Of a DNA stretch of 64,000 bases, positions 37,462 to 46,824 are shown piece after piece. Made by a program: the position numbers and the translations under genes. Position 1 is the first letter of the stretch. Each line of letters opens with the position of its first letter. Source of the stretch: Streptomyces sp. NRRL F-6492 (GTDB taxonomy: Bacteria > Actinomycetota > Actinomycetes > Streptomycetales > Streptomycetaceae); NCBI RefSeq assembly GCF_001280125.1, contig NZ_LGEG01000222.1, positions 98,737 to 162,736 on the forward strand, read 5' to 3'. The notes beneath the pieces are model-generated. The model saw only the letters and a list, made by a program, of their open reading frames with translations. It was not told the DNA's origin and did not search any database.

Positions 37462-37775
37462 GGGTACCGGGGGTACGGTCCCCCCGTGCGGAACGCGCGT
37501 GCGACCGGCCCCCGGGGCTTCAGGTAGCCCGCCAGGAGATGCCTGGCGGTGGCCGCCCGATGGAGTCTCCGTGGCTCGTACCGCTCATCACCCTTCCCTC
37601 GCCCGCCGGAACGGTTCTGCCGACCGGCTGCCCGGGGAGCCTCTTCACGCCGTCGTCCTGGACGACCTGAGGTACGGCGCCGGGGACCTCGACGCCGCCG
37701 ACGCCGTCGACGTACCCCCGGCCCGGCACCGGCACAGCGGGGTCTGGTTCGCCCAGGGGGCGTCCCTCGCGGGCC
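37462..37775. other. Gap with no confident gene
   Basis: 314 bases. A small hairpin (ggggg-tacggt-ccccc) lies just after the ATPase stop. Codon-biased text is found on both strands (plus: LHAVVLDDLRYGAGDLDAAD from about 37650; minus: VQDDGVKRLPGQPVGRTVPA between 37520 and 37735), but neither has a convincing start and stop. It could hide a short or broken gene. Confidence 0.35.
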
Positions 37776-40700
37776 TCAGTCGAACCAGCGGTCCCTCGAC
37801 AGTTCCTCCGTGCGGGTCGGGTCCTCCAGGAGGGCGGCGACCTCGAAGCGGCGGGGCCACTGGCCGGCGGCCCAGGCGAGGCCGGCGGCGACGCCTTCGA
37901 GGGTGGCGGCGTGGACGGTGCCGTCGGGGGTGCGGCGCCAGTCGAGTTCGGTGCCGCCCGCGCGGAGCTCCTCGTGCTCGACGTAGAAGCCCGGGGTGGC
38001 GGGGCCGAGGAGGGCCGTGACGGAGTCCGGGACGCCGTGCTCCTCGCCGGTCGTCGTGACCTCCGCCTCGACCGTCTCGCTCAGGCGGCGCACCTGGAAC
38101 AGTTCGGCCAGGTCCGCCGCCCGGGACGGGGAGACCGGGAGGAGGGGCAGCCCGGCCGTCAGGGCGAGGAGGTCGGGGGCGTCCGCCACCACCGCGTCCG
38201 CCGCGTCGACCACGGTCACGACGCCGTCGACGACCGCCCGCAGCTCGTCCGGGAGGGTCACCTGCTCCGGGTCCAGGTCCGCGAGGGCCGTGTAGAGGGC
38301 GTGCAGCTGCGGGGCCGTCACCACCCGGTCCGGGTCGGCCAGGCGGGTCAGGAGCTCCGCCGCGCCGCCCGGCTCGTCCAGGAGCGCCGGGACGGAGGTG
38401 CGGACGCCGAGGGCCCGCAGGACCTGCTCGTCCTCGAAGCCGGTCGCGTCGGCGGAGTCGTACAGGCCCATCAGGAGGGGGTCGGTGCCGGCGGCGCGCA
38501 GTCCGGCCGGGCGGCGGCCGTCCAGGACCGGGTGGTCCCGGAGCCACCAGGCCGTGTACGAGCGGACGGTCTCCGTCGAGCCGTCCGGCAGGAGGACCCG
38601 TACGGGCTCGATCAGGGCGTCCCGCAGGGGCGGCGCGGCCAGCAGGGCGAGCGCCTGCGGCCAGGCGTCGTCGTCGACCAGGTCCAGGTCCCGTACGGCG
38701 ACGATCTCCGTCGCCACCGGCGGCACCGGCGACTCCGGGAGCCGGTCGAGGACGTCCTCGCACCACACGTCGACCGCGTCGAGGAGCCCGGCGTCGTCCG
38801 GCTCCGGGTAGTCGCCCTCGCGGGGCTCGACCTCGTCCGGGTCGAGGACGAGATCACTCGTACGGACGAGGGCGAAGGTGGCGAGCACCCCGCACGCGGT
38901 GAGGGGCTGCTCGCCCCAGCGGGCGGCCAGGCCGGCGTCCACGAAGGCGATCTCGTCCTCGCGGACGACGGCGGCGAAGGGCGATCCGGGCAGGACGAGT
39001 TCGCTCGCCGGGGCGAGTTCGCCGTCCTCGTCGGGGAGGGCGAGCGCGCCCAGCCACGGCTCCTCGCCCGGGGCCAGGTCCGCGTCCCTGACCAGGGTGA
39101 GGACGGTCTCCGCCAGCTCCTCCGCGTCCAGGGCGTCGATGTCCTCGTCCCAGATCTCGCCCACGTCGAGGGAGGCCGCGACCGCGAGCCGCACCTGGTG
39201 GGTCGTCAGGATCGCGCGGGGCGTGGCGGGCAGGGCGCCGAGCTTCTCCAGGAGCGGGTGGGCGGCGTCCGGGTGCGCCACCTTCAGGCCGAGCCGGGCC
39301 AGCTCGGGCGGGGTGCCCTCCTGCGGCAGGAGGACCTGGCGGGGGCCGATCACCGTGCGGGACCGGGTGCCCCCGTCCTCCTCCGCCAGCGGCACCGGCA
39401 GGCCGGTGAGCCGGTCCGGGTCGACGCCGGCCAGCGAGTCGTAGAGCCGCCACCACCAGCCGGCGGGCCGGTCGACCCCGGCCAGGCGGTCGATCGCCTC
39501 GGTCAGCGGCACCCGGCCGACGCCGAGCGTGCGCAGCTCCGGGCGGCGTTCCAGACCGGCCGGGAGGAGGGTCGGGAAGACCTCCGCGAGCACGTTCACC
39601 GTCTCGGCGCCCGCGCCCTCCACGACCTCCGCCTCGATCGGGCGGAGCGCGGGCAGCTCCTCGGTGGGGACGGCGGGCGCCAGGAACCCGATGCGCGGCA
39701 GCCGGTCGAGGATCGCCTCGCGCAGCGCCCCGTCGAGCGGGCCCTTGCCGAACGGGCCGGGCACGAGGTCGAGCGCGGCGGTGGTCACCGGCCGCCAGTC
39801 CGCCAGGAGTTCGGCGTACGCGTCGGCCGCCCGCTGAACCAGGAAGTCGGTGAGCGGCCCGGGCGCGGGGTGGCGGCGGGCGGTGTCGAGCGGCAGGGAC
39901 GCGATGAGGAGGGCGGGGATGCCCAGGGGTTCGTCCGTGGGGGTGGGGGCGTGCACGACGGGGGTGGTCCGCGGGTAGCGCGGGGCCCCCTCGTCGTCCA
40001 CGGGCACGGCCCAGGTGATCGACCAGAAGGGGCGCAGCCGCTCCTCGACCGGGCGGTCCCGGAGCAGTTCGGCGTCGAGGGGGCCGCCGTGGGCGACGGT
40101 CCGCCAGCGGTGCGCGCCGGTGGCGGAGTCGCTCGCGGAGTCCTCGATGCGGACGTAGCCGTCGGCCTCGGAGCGGCGGAGGGTTCGTACACCTTCGGGT
40201 GTCTCCACGACGATCTCGGAGAGACCCGGAAGAGTGAGCAGCAGGGCGTCGTCGACCGACGAGAGGAGCCGCTCGGTGAGGTCCCGGGCGGCCGCGTCGC
40301 GCAGCGGCAGGACCACGACGGTGTCGTATCCGTCGGGCGCGGTGCCCTCGGCGGGCAGCGGGAGGCGCAGCAGGGGCACGTGGCCGTCGCGGCGGCGCAG
40401 TTCGTCGCCGAGGCCGGGGCTGTACCGGGCGGCCTCGGCGGCCATGTCGCGGGCCTCCGCGAGGGACCAGCGGACGCCGCCGTGGCGGCCGAGGACGGCG
40501 GGCTCGTCGGTGACGGCGAGGACGGCGGCGAAGCCGACGCCGAAGCGGCCCACGGCCCCCGCGCCCCCCTCCCCGCCCTGCTCGCGCTTGGCGGAGGCGC
40601 GGAGGGTGGACAGCGACTCGGCGCCGGTGGCGTCCAGGGGGGCGCCGGTGTTGGCGGCGGCGAGGACGGCGGGGCCCTCGGCGCCCGCCGGGTGCAGGGT

Positions 40701-40931
40701 GAGGCGGAGGCGGCCGGTGACGCCGGCGCGGTGGGCGGCGTCGGCGGCGTTCTGGGCCAGCTCGACGACCAGCCGGTCGCGGTAGCCGCCGAGCGCGAGG
40801 TCCTCCTCGGCGTTGGCGTCCTCCCGGAACCGGGCGGGCGAGGCCCCCCAGACGTCCAGGACGCCGCGGCGCAGCCGTGCGGTGCCGAAGGGGTCGGTTC
40901 CGTCGGTCGTCGTCCGGACGCTGACGCTCAC
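37776..40931 (-). CDS. Sacsin/Hsp90-like GHKL ATPase protein
   Basis: 1051 residues. The N-terminal ~220 residues form a GHKL ATPase domain: RDRLVVELAQNAADAAHRAG (Bergerat Glu/Asn), SLSTLRASAK, GAVGRFGVGFAAVLAVTDEP (lid glycine loop) and a sacsin-type continuation. The remaining ~800 residues have no recognised domain. The family is conserved in actinomycetes as a single large protein and is thought chaperone-like; no experimental role is known to me. GTG 40931 follows GGAGTCAGAC. It reads away from the neighbouring DUF3027 gene's promoter; the two are co-directional with a 121-base gap. Confidence 0.85.
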   Translation of the reverse strand: MSVSVRTTTDGTDPFGTARLRRGVLDVWGASPARFREDANAEEDLALGGYRDRLVVELAQNAADAAHRAGVTGRLRLTLHPAGAEGPAVLAAANTGAPLDATGAESLSTLRASAKREQGGEGGAGAVGRFGVGFAAVLAVTDEPAVLGRHGGVRWSLAEARDMAAEAARYSPGLGDELRRRDGHVPLLRLPLPAEGTAPDGYDTVVVLPLRDAAARDLTERLLSSVDDALLLTLPGLSEIVVETPEGVRTLRRSEADGYVRIEDSASDSATGAHRWRTVAHGGPLDAELLRDRPVEERLRPFWSITWAVPVDDEGAPRYPRTTPVVHAPTPTDEPLGIPALLIASLPLDTARRHPAPGPLTDFLVQRAADAYAELLADWRPVTTAALDLVPGPFGKGPLDGALREAILDRLPRIGFLAPAVPTEELPALRPIEAEVVEGAGAETVNVLAEVFPTLLPAGLERRPELRTLGVGRVPLTEAIDRLAGVDRPAGWWWRLYDSLAGVDPDRLTGLPVPLAEEDGGTRSRTVIGPRQVLLPQEGTPPELARLGLKVAHPDAAHPLLEKLGALPATPRAILTTHQVRLAVAASLDVGEIWDEDIDALDAEELAETVLTLVRDADLAPGEEPWLGALALPDEDGELAPASELVLPGSPFAAVVREDEIAFVDAGLAARWGEQPLTACGVLATFALVRTSDLVLDPDEVEPREGDYPEPDDAGLLDAVDVWCEDVLDRLPESPVPPVATEIVAVRDLDLVDDDAWPQALALLAAPPLRDALIEPVRVLLPDGSTETVRSYTAWWLRDHPVLDGRRPAGLRAAGTDPLLMGLYDSADATGFEDEQVLRALGVRTSVPALLDEPGGAAELLTRLADPDRVVTAPQLHALYTALADLDPEQVTLPDELRAVVDGVVTVVDAADAVVADAPDLLALTAGLPLLPVSPSRAADLAELFQVRRLSETVEAEVTTTGEEHGVPDSVTALLGPATPGFYVEHEELRAGGTELDWRRTPDGTVHAATLEGVAAGLAWAAGQWPRRFEVAALLEDPTRTEELSRDRWFD

Positions 40932-41052
40932 GTCTGACTCCACTCTGCGGGGCGGTGAATCGGGGCGGGGCCGGTACGGTGCCGTTCCGGAGGTCCCCGG
41001 GCCCGAAGGTACCGCGCCGCGCGGCACCGCCTTCCCGGCGGAGGGGCCGCCC

Positions 41053-41982
41053 CTACGAGTGGCCCAGGTCCTCCAGGACCGCGTCCGGTTCCGTGGTGGA
41101 GCCGGAGTCCCCGGCGGGGCGGAGCGGGAAGGCGTCGACGGCCGTCGAGTCGTGGACCGGGGGCGCGGGGCGCGGCGGCTTCGGCATGACGGCGGCCTCC
41201 GAGTGGCCGCCGCAGCCGTACGCCAGGGAGACGACCCGGCCGTCCGCCGGGGAGAACTCGTTGGCGCAGAGGCCGAAGCCCTGCTTCAGGGAGCCGGCGA
41301 GCGGCACCAGGAAGGCGCAGGAGTCGCAGGTGGCGGGGGCGGCCTGGGCCATCGCGGTCCTGGGGCCGAAGGCCTCGTCCCAGCGGTCGGCGGCCACGCG
41401 CAGTCCATAGCGGGACAGGACCCGGGCCCGGCGCATGCCGAGCTCGTCGGCGACGGACGCGATCGCGCCCCGCGAGGGGGTACGGGCGACGATCTCGGCG
41501 TCCTCGACGTCGAGGTGGTCCGCCAGCTCCTCCGAGACCGCGGAGTTCGGCGGCGGCACGTCCTCGTCCATGGAGCCGGGCTCCAGGCGCGGGTCGTCCT
41601 GCTCGGTGGGCAGGAGGTCGCCCGGTCCCATGTCGCCGGGGCGCAGCCGCTCGCTCCACGGCACCCACTCGGGGGCGAGGAGGGCGTCGGAGCCGGGCAG
41701 CAGGACGGTTTCGTCAAGCGTGACGTTCTTGGCGCGGGAGGCGCGCGCGACGGTCACGGCCCAGCGCCAGCCCCGGTAGCCGGGCTCCTTGCACTCGAAG
41801 AAGTGGGTGACGACGCGGTCGCCCTCCGCGACGACCTCGACGTGGGCGCCCACGATCCCCGGCGCGGCCGCCTCCTCGGCGGCCTCCCGGGCGAGTTCCA
41901 CCGCCTCGGCGCACAGGCGGTCGGGGGTACGCGTGGCTCGCGGGGCACGCGGGGTACCGCTTCGCGTCGTCGCAGCACTCAC
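41053..41982 (-). CDS. DUF3027 family protein
   Basis: 309 residues. It matches the actinobacterial DUF3027 family: RLCAEAVELAREAAEEAAAP, VTHFFECKEPGYRGWRWAVT, VLLPGSDALLAPEWVPWSER, and a C-terminal zinc-like pair in ATCDSCAFLVPLAG with CGGHSE. Cytosolic; function unknown. The GTG at 41982 has AGGAGAG upstream, about 10 bases away. It lies upstream of the sacsin-like gene on the same strand. Confidence 0.9.
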   Translation of the reverse strand: MSAATTRSGTPRAPRATRTPDRLCAEAVELAREAAEEAAAPGIVGAHVEVVAEGDRVVTHFFECKEPGYRGWRWAVTVARASRAKNVTLDETVLLPGSDALLAPEWVPWSERLRPGDMGPGDLLPTEQDDPRLEPGSMDEDVPPPNSAVSEELADHLDVEDAEIVARTPSRGAIASVADELGMRRARVLSRYGLRVAADRWDEAFGPRTAMAQAAPATCDSCAFLVPLAGSLKQGFGLCANEFSPADGRVVSLAYGCGGHSEAAVMPKPPRPAPPVHDSTAVDAFPLRPAGDSGSTTEPDAVLEDLGHS

Positions 41983-42663
41983 AGGTATCGCTTCTCTCCT
42001 ACGCCGTCTCACAGGTGCGCCGGCCGGGAGGCGGGAGCGAAGCAGCGGGCGGCGGGCGGAGCGGACCGGGGGGCCGCATCGACGTCCGCACCCGACGTGT
42101 CTCGCGCGTCTCGGGCACACCTAACGCCATCCATTCTGCGGTATGCCGAAGAGGCGCGCGGCCGAGAGCTTCCGCCGGTGACGCGCTACGCACGCTACCC
42201 CGTTCGCGGGCCGCCGCCCACCTGCCCGCCCCAAGAGGGCCGCGTCACGGGCGACACGACCGGTCGCGAAGCCCCGGGAACCCCGGAGACGCCGGGGCCG
42301 CCCCCGACCGGGAAAGCCCCCGTCCGCCGGGCCCGACCGCGCGCCCGCCCGCTCGCGGAAGCGCCGGTTCCGCCGGGCCGGGCCGTACGGGCCGCCGTCC
42401 TCGCGGAAGCCGGAGATCAGCGCGGGCGCCGGGCCCGGCCGCCCGGTCGCGGGGTTCCGGGCGCCCGGTCGCGGGGTTCCGGGGTTCCGGCCGCCCGGTC
42501 GGCGGACGTGCGGGCCCGGGCGACACGCCCGGAGTGCGGGGGTCCGTGCGGTGCGTCCGAGGGGGCGCGGGTCCTCGGCCCGGGGCGGGCGCGGTCCGGA
42601 CGGCCCGGATGTCTCCCGCGTCACGTCACGGTTCGCACCTCGCACTTGGGGCACTATGACGGG
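41983..42663. other. 680-bp gene-free, repeat-bearing intergenic region
   Basis: It separates divergent DUF3027 and MFS genes. No frame has ribosome binding site, start and protein-like content. A 20-bp unit, gcccggtcgcggggttccgg, occurs at 42441-42460 and 42463-42482 with a partial third copy. At the right end TATGAC (42655-42660) fits a -10 box immediately before the MFS GTG. Confidence 0.6.
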
Positions 42664-44040
42664 GTGGCAGCCGCACGGTCCCCCGTACGATCCGAGGATC
42701 ACGCCGGGCCGCTCCGGAGAGCGGGCCGGGCGGTCGGGCGTGCCCTGCACCTGCCGTTCACCGGCACCGCGAAGGGCATCCGGAAGGCCACCCACGCGCA
42801 CGGCGCGGGCGAGTCGGGGCTCGGCAAGCTGATCGAGCTGCACGCCGTGAACGGCGCCGGGGACGTCATGATCACCGTCGCCCTCGCCTCCACCGTCTTC
42901 TTCTCCGTGCCGACCGACGAGGCCCGCGGCCGCGTCGCCCTCTACCTCGCCATCACCATGGCCCCGTTCGCCCTCCTCGCCCCCGTGATCGGCCCGCTCC
43001 TGGACCGCATCCCGCACGGTCGGCGCGCGGCGATGGCGGGCGCGATGGGGACCCGCGCGGTCCTGGCGATCATGATGTCCGGGGCCGTCGCGACCGGCGG
43101 CATCGAGCTCTATCCGGCCGCGCTCGGCGTGCTCGTGGCCTCGAAGGCGTACGGGGTGGTCCGCAGCGCGGTCGTGCCCCGACTGCTCCCACCGGACTTC
43201 TCGCTGGTGAAGGCGAACTCCAGAGTCACCCTGGCGGGGCTGCTCGCCACCGGGATCGCCGCGCCCATCGGCGCGGGCCTCCAGATGATCGGGCCGGGCT
43301 GGCCGCTGTACGGCGCGTGCGCGCTGTTCCTGCTCGGCGTGTTCTGGGCGCTGCGGATGCCGCCGAAGGTGGACTCCGCGAAGGGCGAGCGGCGGGCGCA
43401 CCTGCTGACCCACGGCGAGAAGAAGCCGAGCCTGCGGACGGTCGGCCCGGCCGTCCTGCACGGCCTGGCGGCCAACGCGGCCCAGCGCATGCTGTCCGGC
43501 TTCCTGATCTTCTTCCTGGCGTTCCTGCTGCGCGAGCACCCCCTGTCGGGGCAGAGCGCCGCCGTCTCCCTCGGCATCGTGGGCGTGGCGGCGGGCGTCG
43601 GCAACGCGTGCGGGACGGCGGTCGGCTCCCTGCTCCGCGACCGGGGCCACGGACCCGAAGTGATCATCGCCACGATGATCAGCGTGGTCCTGGGGACGGC
43701 CGTCTGCACGGCGGTCTTCTTCGGCGGCGTGATGGTCGCCGTCCTCGGCGCGGTCGCGGGCCTCACCCAGGCCCTGTCGAAGCTGTCCCTGGACGCGCTG
43801 ATCCAGCGGGACGTGCCGGAGGTGGTGCGGACCTCGGCGTTCGCCCGCTCCGAGACCGCCCTCCAGATGGCGTGGGTGGTGGGCGGCGCGATCGGCATCG
43901 CGCTCCCCCTGAACGGCACCCTCGGCATGTCCGTCGCCGCCGCCATCCTGGCCCTGGGCGCCCTGCTCGCCGTCCGCGGCCTGCTCTCGGCCGCCCGCCG
44001 CCCGGGCCCGAAGAACCGTTCGAAGACGCGGGTGGCGTGA
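42664..44040 (+). CDS. MFS transporter
   Basis: 458 residues with about twelve membrane helices. Typical segments are HLPFTGTAKGIRKATHAHGA at the N-terminus, APVIGPLLDRIPHGRRAAMA (motif A-like), and GVAAGVGNACGTAVGSLLRD. This is a conserved Streptomyces transporter, co-located with DUF3027 and the DUF2771 lipoprotein; the substrate is unknown. GTG 42664 lies 4 bases after a TATGAC box, so the mRNA is probably leaderless. An ATG at 42656 is in another frame. Confidence 0.88.
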   Translation: MAAARSPVRSEDHAGPLRRAGRAVGRALHLPFTGTAKGIRKATHAHGAGESGLGKLIELHAVNGAGDVMITVALASTVFFSVPTDEARGRVALYLAITMAPFALLAPVIGPLLDRIPHGRRAAMAGAMGTRAVLAIMMSGAVATGGIELYPAALGVLVASKAYGVVRSAVVPRLLPPDFSLVKANSRVTLAGLLATGIAAPIGAGLQMIGPGWPLYGACALFLLGVFWALRMPPKVDSAKGERRAHLLTHGEKKPSLRTVGPAVLHGLAANAAQRMLSGFLIFFLAFLLREHPLSGQSAAVSLGIVGVAAGVGNACGTAVGSLLRDRGHGPEVIIATMISVVLGTAVCTAVFFGGVMVAVLGAVAGLTQALSKLSLDALIQRDVPEVVRTSAFARSETALQMAWVVGGAIGIALPLNGTLGMSVAAAILALGALLAVRGLLSAARRPGPKNRSKTRVA

Positions 44041-44168
44041 CGGACGGCGCGGAAGACCGCGCGAACGGGGCGCCGGGCGGTACGGATGGCCCAGCCCTTC
44101 CCCTACGGGGAGGCGGCACGCCGTACCCCCGCGTGGCGCGGAAGCGGCGGCCAGATAGCCTTCGGCTC

Positions 44169-44651
44169 ATGACCGTTCCGTTCTTCTCCGGCTCGCGCCG
44201 CCGGACCGCCGTCGCCCTCGGGGCCGTCTCCGCCGGGCTCCTCGTCCTCTCCGCCTGCGACAAGCCGACTCCGCTCGCGACCCTGACGGTCGGGACCGAA
44301 TCGGTCCACTCCGAGGCCGCCTGCTACAACGGCGGTGACGCCATCAAGGAGTCGCAGGTCCAGGAGTGCCTCAACAAGAAGGCCGAGAAGTCCCTCACCG
44401 TCGCACCGGACGACAAGATCCGCTTCGGTGTGGACCCCGAGATCGCCGACAACGGCTGGACGATCTTCCTCGGCGGCCAGCAGGCCGAGGCCGAGCCGTA
44501 CAAGAAGACCTACCGGACCATTCCGGCCAGCGCCTTCTTCGCCTCCGGCCAGACCGGCGAGACCGTGGACAACGCCCAGGTCACCATCGTCGAGAACACC
44601 GGCAAGAAGCTGACCGGCATCTGGCACTTCCAGCTGAAGAAGGAATCCTGA
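44169..44651 (+). CDS. DUF2771 lipoprotein
   Basis: 160 residues. Signal region RRRTAVALGAVSAGLLVLSA followed by the lipobox Cys in LSAC, so it is lipid-anchored outside the membrane. The mature part carries two more cysteines (ACYNGGD, QECLNKK) and a strand-rich domain, ending GIWHFQLKKES, as in DUF2771. Function unknown. ATG 44169. It is followed 7 bases later by mqnB and may be co-transcribed with it. Confidence 0.9.
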   Translation: MTVPFFSGSRRRTAVALGAVSAGLLVLSACDKPTPLATLTVGTESVHSEAACYNGGDAIKESQVQECLNKKAEKSLTVAPDDKIRFGVDPEIADNGWTIFLGGQQAEAEPYKKTYRTIPASAFFASGQTGETVDNAQVTIVENTGKKLTGIWHFQLKKES

Positions 44652-44658
44652 TCCGCCG

Positions 44659-45441
44659 GTGGTCCACCGGATCCTGATCGTGACGGCCGTGGCGGCGGAG
44701 GCGGACTCCGTCACCGCCGGCCTCGCGTCCGCCACCCCGGAGCACGCCCCGGAGCGGGTTGCGCTGCCCGGGGGATTCGCCCTGCGCCGCCACGCGGACG
44801 GGGACCGCGCGCGCGTCGACGTCCTCGTCGGCGGGGTCGGCCCCGCGGCCGCCGCCGCCGCGACGGGCACGGCCCTGGCGTACGCCTCGCTGACGGGCGC
44901 GGAGCACGGCACGGAGCACGGGCGGCGCCCCTACGACCTCGTCGTCTCCGCCGGGATCGCCGGCGGGTTCCAGCCGTCCGCCCCGCCCGGGTCCCTCGTC
45001 GTCTCGTCCGCGATCGTCGCCGCCGACCTCGGGGCGCAGACCCCCGACGGGTACCTCGCCGTCGAGGAGCTCGGCTTCGGGCGGTCCGTCCACCCCGTGC
45101 CCGGGTCGCTGACCGGCCGCTTCGCCGCCGCCCTGGCCGCCGGGGGCCCGCCGTGCGCCGTCGCCCCCGTCCTCACCGTCTCCACCGTCACCGGCAGCGC
45201 CCGGCGCGCCGCCGAGCTGGCGGAGCGGCACCCCGGGGCCGCCGCCGAGGCGATGGAGGGCTTCGGCGTCGCCGAGGCCGCCGCCGCGTACGGCGTGCCC
45301 GTCGTCGAACTCCGGGCCGTGTCGAACGCCGTCGGGCCCCGCGACCGCGCCGCCTGGCGCGTCGGGGACGCCCTGGACGCGCTCCGGCACGCCGTCCTGC
45401 TCCTCGGCCGAACCGTCTTCGTGGAGGCGCCGTGCACCTGA
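44659..45441 (+). CDS. mqnB: Futalosine hydrolase MqnB
   Basis: 260 residues, nucleoside-phosphorylase-like fold. It cleaves futalosine to dehypoxanthinyl futalosine in the futalosine menaquinone route. Motifs: ILIVTAVAAEADSVTAGL, VLVGGVGPAAAAAATGTALA, VVSAGIAGGFQP, and EAMEGFGVAEAAAAYGVPVV with the catalytic-region Glu/Asp. GTG 44659. The stop overlaps the start of mqnD by 10 bases, so the two enzymes are coupled. The other mqn genes (A, C, E) are not in the window, as is usual in Streptomyces, where the pathway is split. Confidence 0.92.
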   Translation: MVHRILIVTAVAAEADSVTAGLASATPEHAPERVALPGGFALRRHADGDRARVDVLVGGVGPAAAAAATGTALAYASLTGAEHGTEHGRRPYDLVVSAGIAGGFQPSAPPGSLVVSSAIVAADLGAQTPDGYLAVEELGFGRSVHPVPGSLTGRFAAALAAGGPPCAVAPVLTVSTVTGSARRAAELAERHPGAAAEAMEGFGVAEAAAAYGVPVVELRAVSNAVGPRDRAAWRVGDALDALRHAVLLLGRTVFVEAPCT

Positions 45442-46283
45442 AGATCGCCTACTCGCCCTGCCCCAACGACACCTTCGTCTTCGACGCCTGGGCCCACGGG
45501 CGCGTCCCGGGCGCCCCCCGGCTCGACGTGACCTTCGCGGACATCGACGTCACCAACGGCTGGGCCGAGAGCGGCACCGACGCGCACGACGTCCTGAAGG
45601 TGTCGTACGCCGTCCTGCCCTGGATCCTCGACGAGTACGCGCTGCTGCCCTGCGGCGGCGCGCTGGGCCGGGGCTGCGGGCCGCTCGTCCTCACCCGGGA
45701 CGCCGGGACCGCCGCCGGCCTGGCCGGGCGGACCGTCGCCGTGCCGAGCGAGCGCTCGACCGCCTACCTGCTGTTCCGGCTGTGGGCGGCCGAGGCCGTG
45801 CCCGGCGGGGTCGGCGAGGTGGTCGTGATGCCGTTCCACGAGATCATGCCCGCCGTCCGCGACGGCAAGGTCGACGCGGGGCTCGTCATCCACGAGGCCC
45901 GCTTCACGTACCAGGAGTACGGGCTGCACCGGCTCGCCGACATGGGCGAGCACTGGGAGTCCACGACGGGCCTGCCCATCCCGCTCGGCGCGATCGTCGC
46001 CCGCCGCTCGCTCGGCGCGGAGACCCTCCGGCTGCTCGCCGACTCGGCCCGCGCGTCCGTGCGGACGGCCTGGGACGATCCGGCGGCCTCCCGGCCGTAC
46101 GTCATGGAGCACGCCCAGGAGATGGACCCGAAGGTGGCGGACCAGCACATCGGGCTCTACGTCAACGAGTTCACGGCCGACCTCGGCGAGCACGGCTACG
46201 CGGCGGTCCGCGGGCTGCTCACCCGCGCCGCGGCCGAGGGACTCGTACCGCCCCTCGGCCCGGACGCGCTCGCCTTCCCCTAG
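45432..46283 (+). CDS. mqnD: 1,4-dihydroxy-6-naphthoate synthase MqnD
   Basis: 283 residues, periplasmic-binding-protein-like fold but cytosolic. It starts GTG HLKIAYSPCPNDTFVFDAWA, which is diagnostic, and continues with SYAVLPWILDEYALLPCGGA, GLVIHEARFTYQEYGLHRLA and DLGEHWESTTGLPIPLGAIV. It converts cyclic dehypoxanthinyl futalosine to 1,4-dihydroxy-6-naphthoate. It overlaps mqnB by 10 bases. Confidence 0.94.
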   Translation: MHLKIAYSPCPNDTFVFDAWAHGRVPGAPRLDVTFADIDVTNGWAESGTDAHDVLKVSYAVLPWILDEYALLPCGGALGRGCGPLVLTRDAGTAAGLAGRTVAVPSERSTAYLLFRLWAAEAVPGGVGEVVVMPFHEIMPAVRDGKVDAGLVIHEARFTYQEYGLHRLADMGEHWESTTGLPIPLGAIVARRSLGAETLRLLADSARASVRTAWDDPAASRPYVMEHAQEMDPKVADQHIGLYVNEFTADLGEHGYAAVRGLLTRAAAEGLVPPLGPDALAFP

Positions 46284-46305
46284 GGGGCCAGACCGTAGGG
46301 GGGGT

Positions 46306-46689
46306 CTAGACGTCGAGCTGGTCGGCGACCGCCCGCAGCAGGCCGGCGATGTTCTTGCCCTGGGTCTTCTCGGGGTAGCGGCCGCGCTCCAGCATCGGCG
46401 TGATGTTCTCCAGGAGCGTCGTCAGGTCCTGCACGATGGACGCGAGTTCGTCGGGCTTGCGGCGCTGGGCCGCGGCGACGGACGGGGTGGGGTCGAGGAT
46501 CGTGACGGAAAGCGCCTGGTCGCCGCGCTGACCGGCGACGACTCCGAACTCCACCCGCTGGCCCGGCTTCAGCGCCTCGACTCCGGCGGGGAGCACCGAC
46601 GAGTGGACGAAGACGTCGCCGCCGTCGTCACGGGAGAGGAAGCCGAAGCCCTTCTCGCTGTTGAACCATTTCACCTTGCCGGTAGGCAC
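46306..46689 (-). CDS. Cold-shock-domain protein with C-terminal extension
   Basis: 127 residues. The first ~67 are a classic cold-shock domain with RNP1 (KGFGFLSRD) and RNP2 (VFVHSSV): GKVKWFNSEKGFGFLSRDDG. A further 60 residues, TPSVAAAQRRKPDELASIVQ and DLTTLLENITPMLERGRYP, form a helical tail not found in the short Csp proteins. It should bind single-stranded RNA or DNA. GTG 46689. It is convergent with mqnD, 22 bases apart. Confidence 0.9.
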   Translation of the reverse strand: MPTGKVKWFNSEKGFGFLSRDDGGDVFVHSSVLPAGVEALKPGQRVEFGVVAGQRGDQALSVTILDPTPSVAAAQRRKPDELASIVQDLTTLLENITPMLERGRYPEKTQGKNIAGLLRAVADQLDV

Positions 46690-46824
46690 GTCCGTCCTCG
46701 TCCTCGTCGATGGGGATGGCAAACGGCGGGTCGACCGACCCGCCGGCACCAAGGCTAATGGTCCGGAGGCCGGTGACAAGACGTCGCCGATGTGTTCCTG
46801 AGGCCTGGGAACTACCCTGGTCGA

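Noticed and set aside
42015..42659. Open frame in the 680-bp gap
   Set aside because: Arg/Pro/Gly-rich, no ribosome binding site, repeats inside, and no protein-like pattern.
42656..42832. ATG just upstream of the MFS start as an alternative gene start
   Set aside because: It is in a different frame from the MFS protein and gives a short unlikely product; it overlaps the -10 box.
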